From NCBI GenBank assembly GCA_008360975.2, contig CM039182.1, forward strand, positions 49,674,491 to 49,738,490: DNA of 64,000 bases, given 5' to 3'. A program made the position numbers and the translations under genes. Below the pieces are notes generated by a model. That model saw nothing but the letters and a program-made list of their open reading frames with translations. It was not told the origin of the DNA and searched no databases. This DNA comes from Lichenostomus cassidix (taxonomy: Eukaryota > Chordata > Aves > Passeriformes > Meliphagidae). This document shows positions 63,801-64,000 of the stretch, one piece after another (the first letter of the stretch is position 1; each line of letters starts with the position of its first letter).

Positions 63801-64000
63801 CCTTTCTATATAGTTTTAATTCCATTTCTTTTATATTCTCCATAAATTGACTTAAACCAATTTCACAACAGATTAAATTTTCATTATTGCTTGATTATAG
63901 ATATCTACTTGTTGCTTCCTCTCAAGTTTAAAATCTTGACTTCCCATTTCTCTTCTTCCTGTGGTTCTTCAAAACCCAAACACTATCCTTCTCAACATCT
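63801..64000 (-). other. CNTNAP2: Intron sequence at the window edge
   Basis: Pyrimidine-rich unique sequence with nothing recognisable. Confidence 0.5.

Overview
This is a vertebrate nuclear, non-coding-dominated window, almost certainly from a bird. The avian assignment rests on five CR1 LINE 3' fragments whose ends carry the typical ATTCTATG-type tail, on several LTRs that I recognise from memory as avian ERVL/ERVK-type LTRs, and on the AT-rich, ORF-poor background. A songbird is possible given the number of LTRs, but this cannot be settled from the sequence alone.

One protein-coding exon can be supported: a 157-nt internal exon of CNTNAP2 (contactin-associated protein-like 2, Caspr2) on the minus strand at 8730-8886. 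It has a clean AG acceptor and GTGAGT donor and encodes 51 complete codons of the fibrinogen-like region. All the rest appears to be intron: 1-8729 is the start of the intron downstream of this exon, and 8887-64000 is the end of the very long upstream intron. No other CNTNAP2 exon was recognised, which fits the giant introns of this gene.

Layout. 1-6984: unique intron. 6985-7778: CR1 fragment with remnant reverse-transcriptase C-terminus (+). 8730-8886: the exon. 11299-11560 and 37109-37379: two solo LTRs of one family, both minus, each with a perfect 6-bp target-site duplication (TSD). 20520-20867: unclassified GC-rich block, abutting an LTR at 20868-21404 (+). 22450-22890: old CR1 (-). 24534-25092: ERVL-like LTR (-) with a 5-bp TSD, and a related copy in the opposite orientation at 48471-49045. 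33130-34956: interval bounded by a perfect 23-bp inverted repeat. 53771-54068, 56959-57244 and 57806-58278: CR1 fragments. 61984-62353: solo LTR (+) with a 6-bp TSD. 62839-63800: GC- and CpG-rich LTR-like block. Small tandem repeats, microsatellites and palindromes are scattered between.

There is no operon, CRISPR array, RNA gene or new multi-gene system here. The most unexplained structure is the long-range inverted repeat at 33-35 kb. The rest of the interest lies in transposable elements inside a large neuronal-gene intron and in stretches that look like candidate conserved non-coding elements. Repeat family names are from memory, without any database search.
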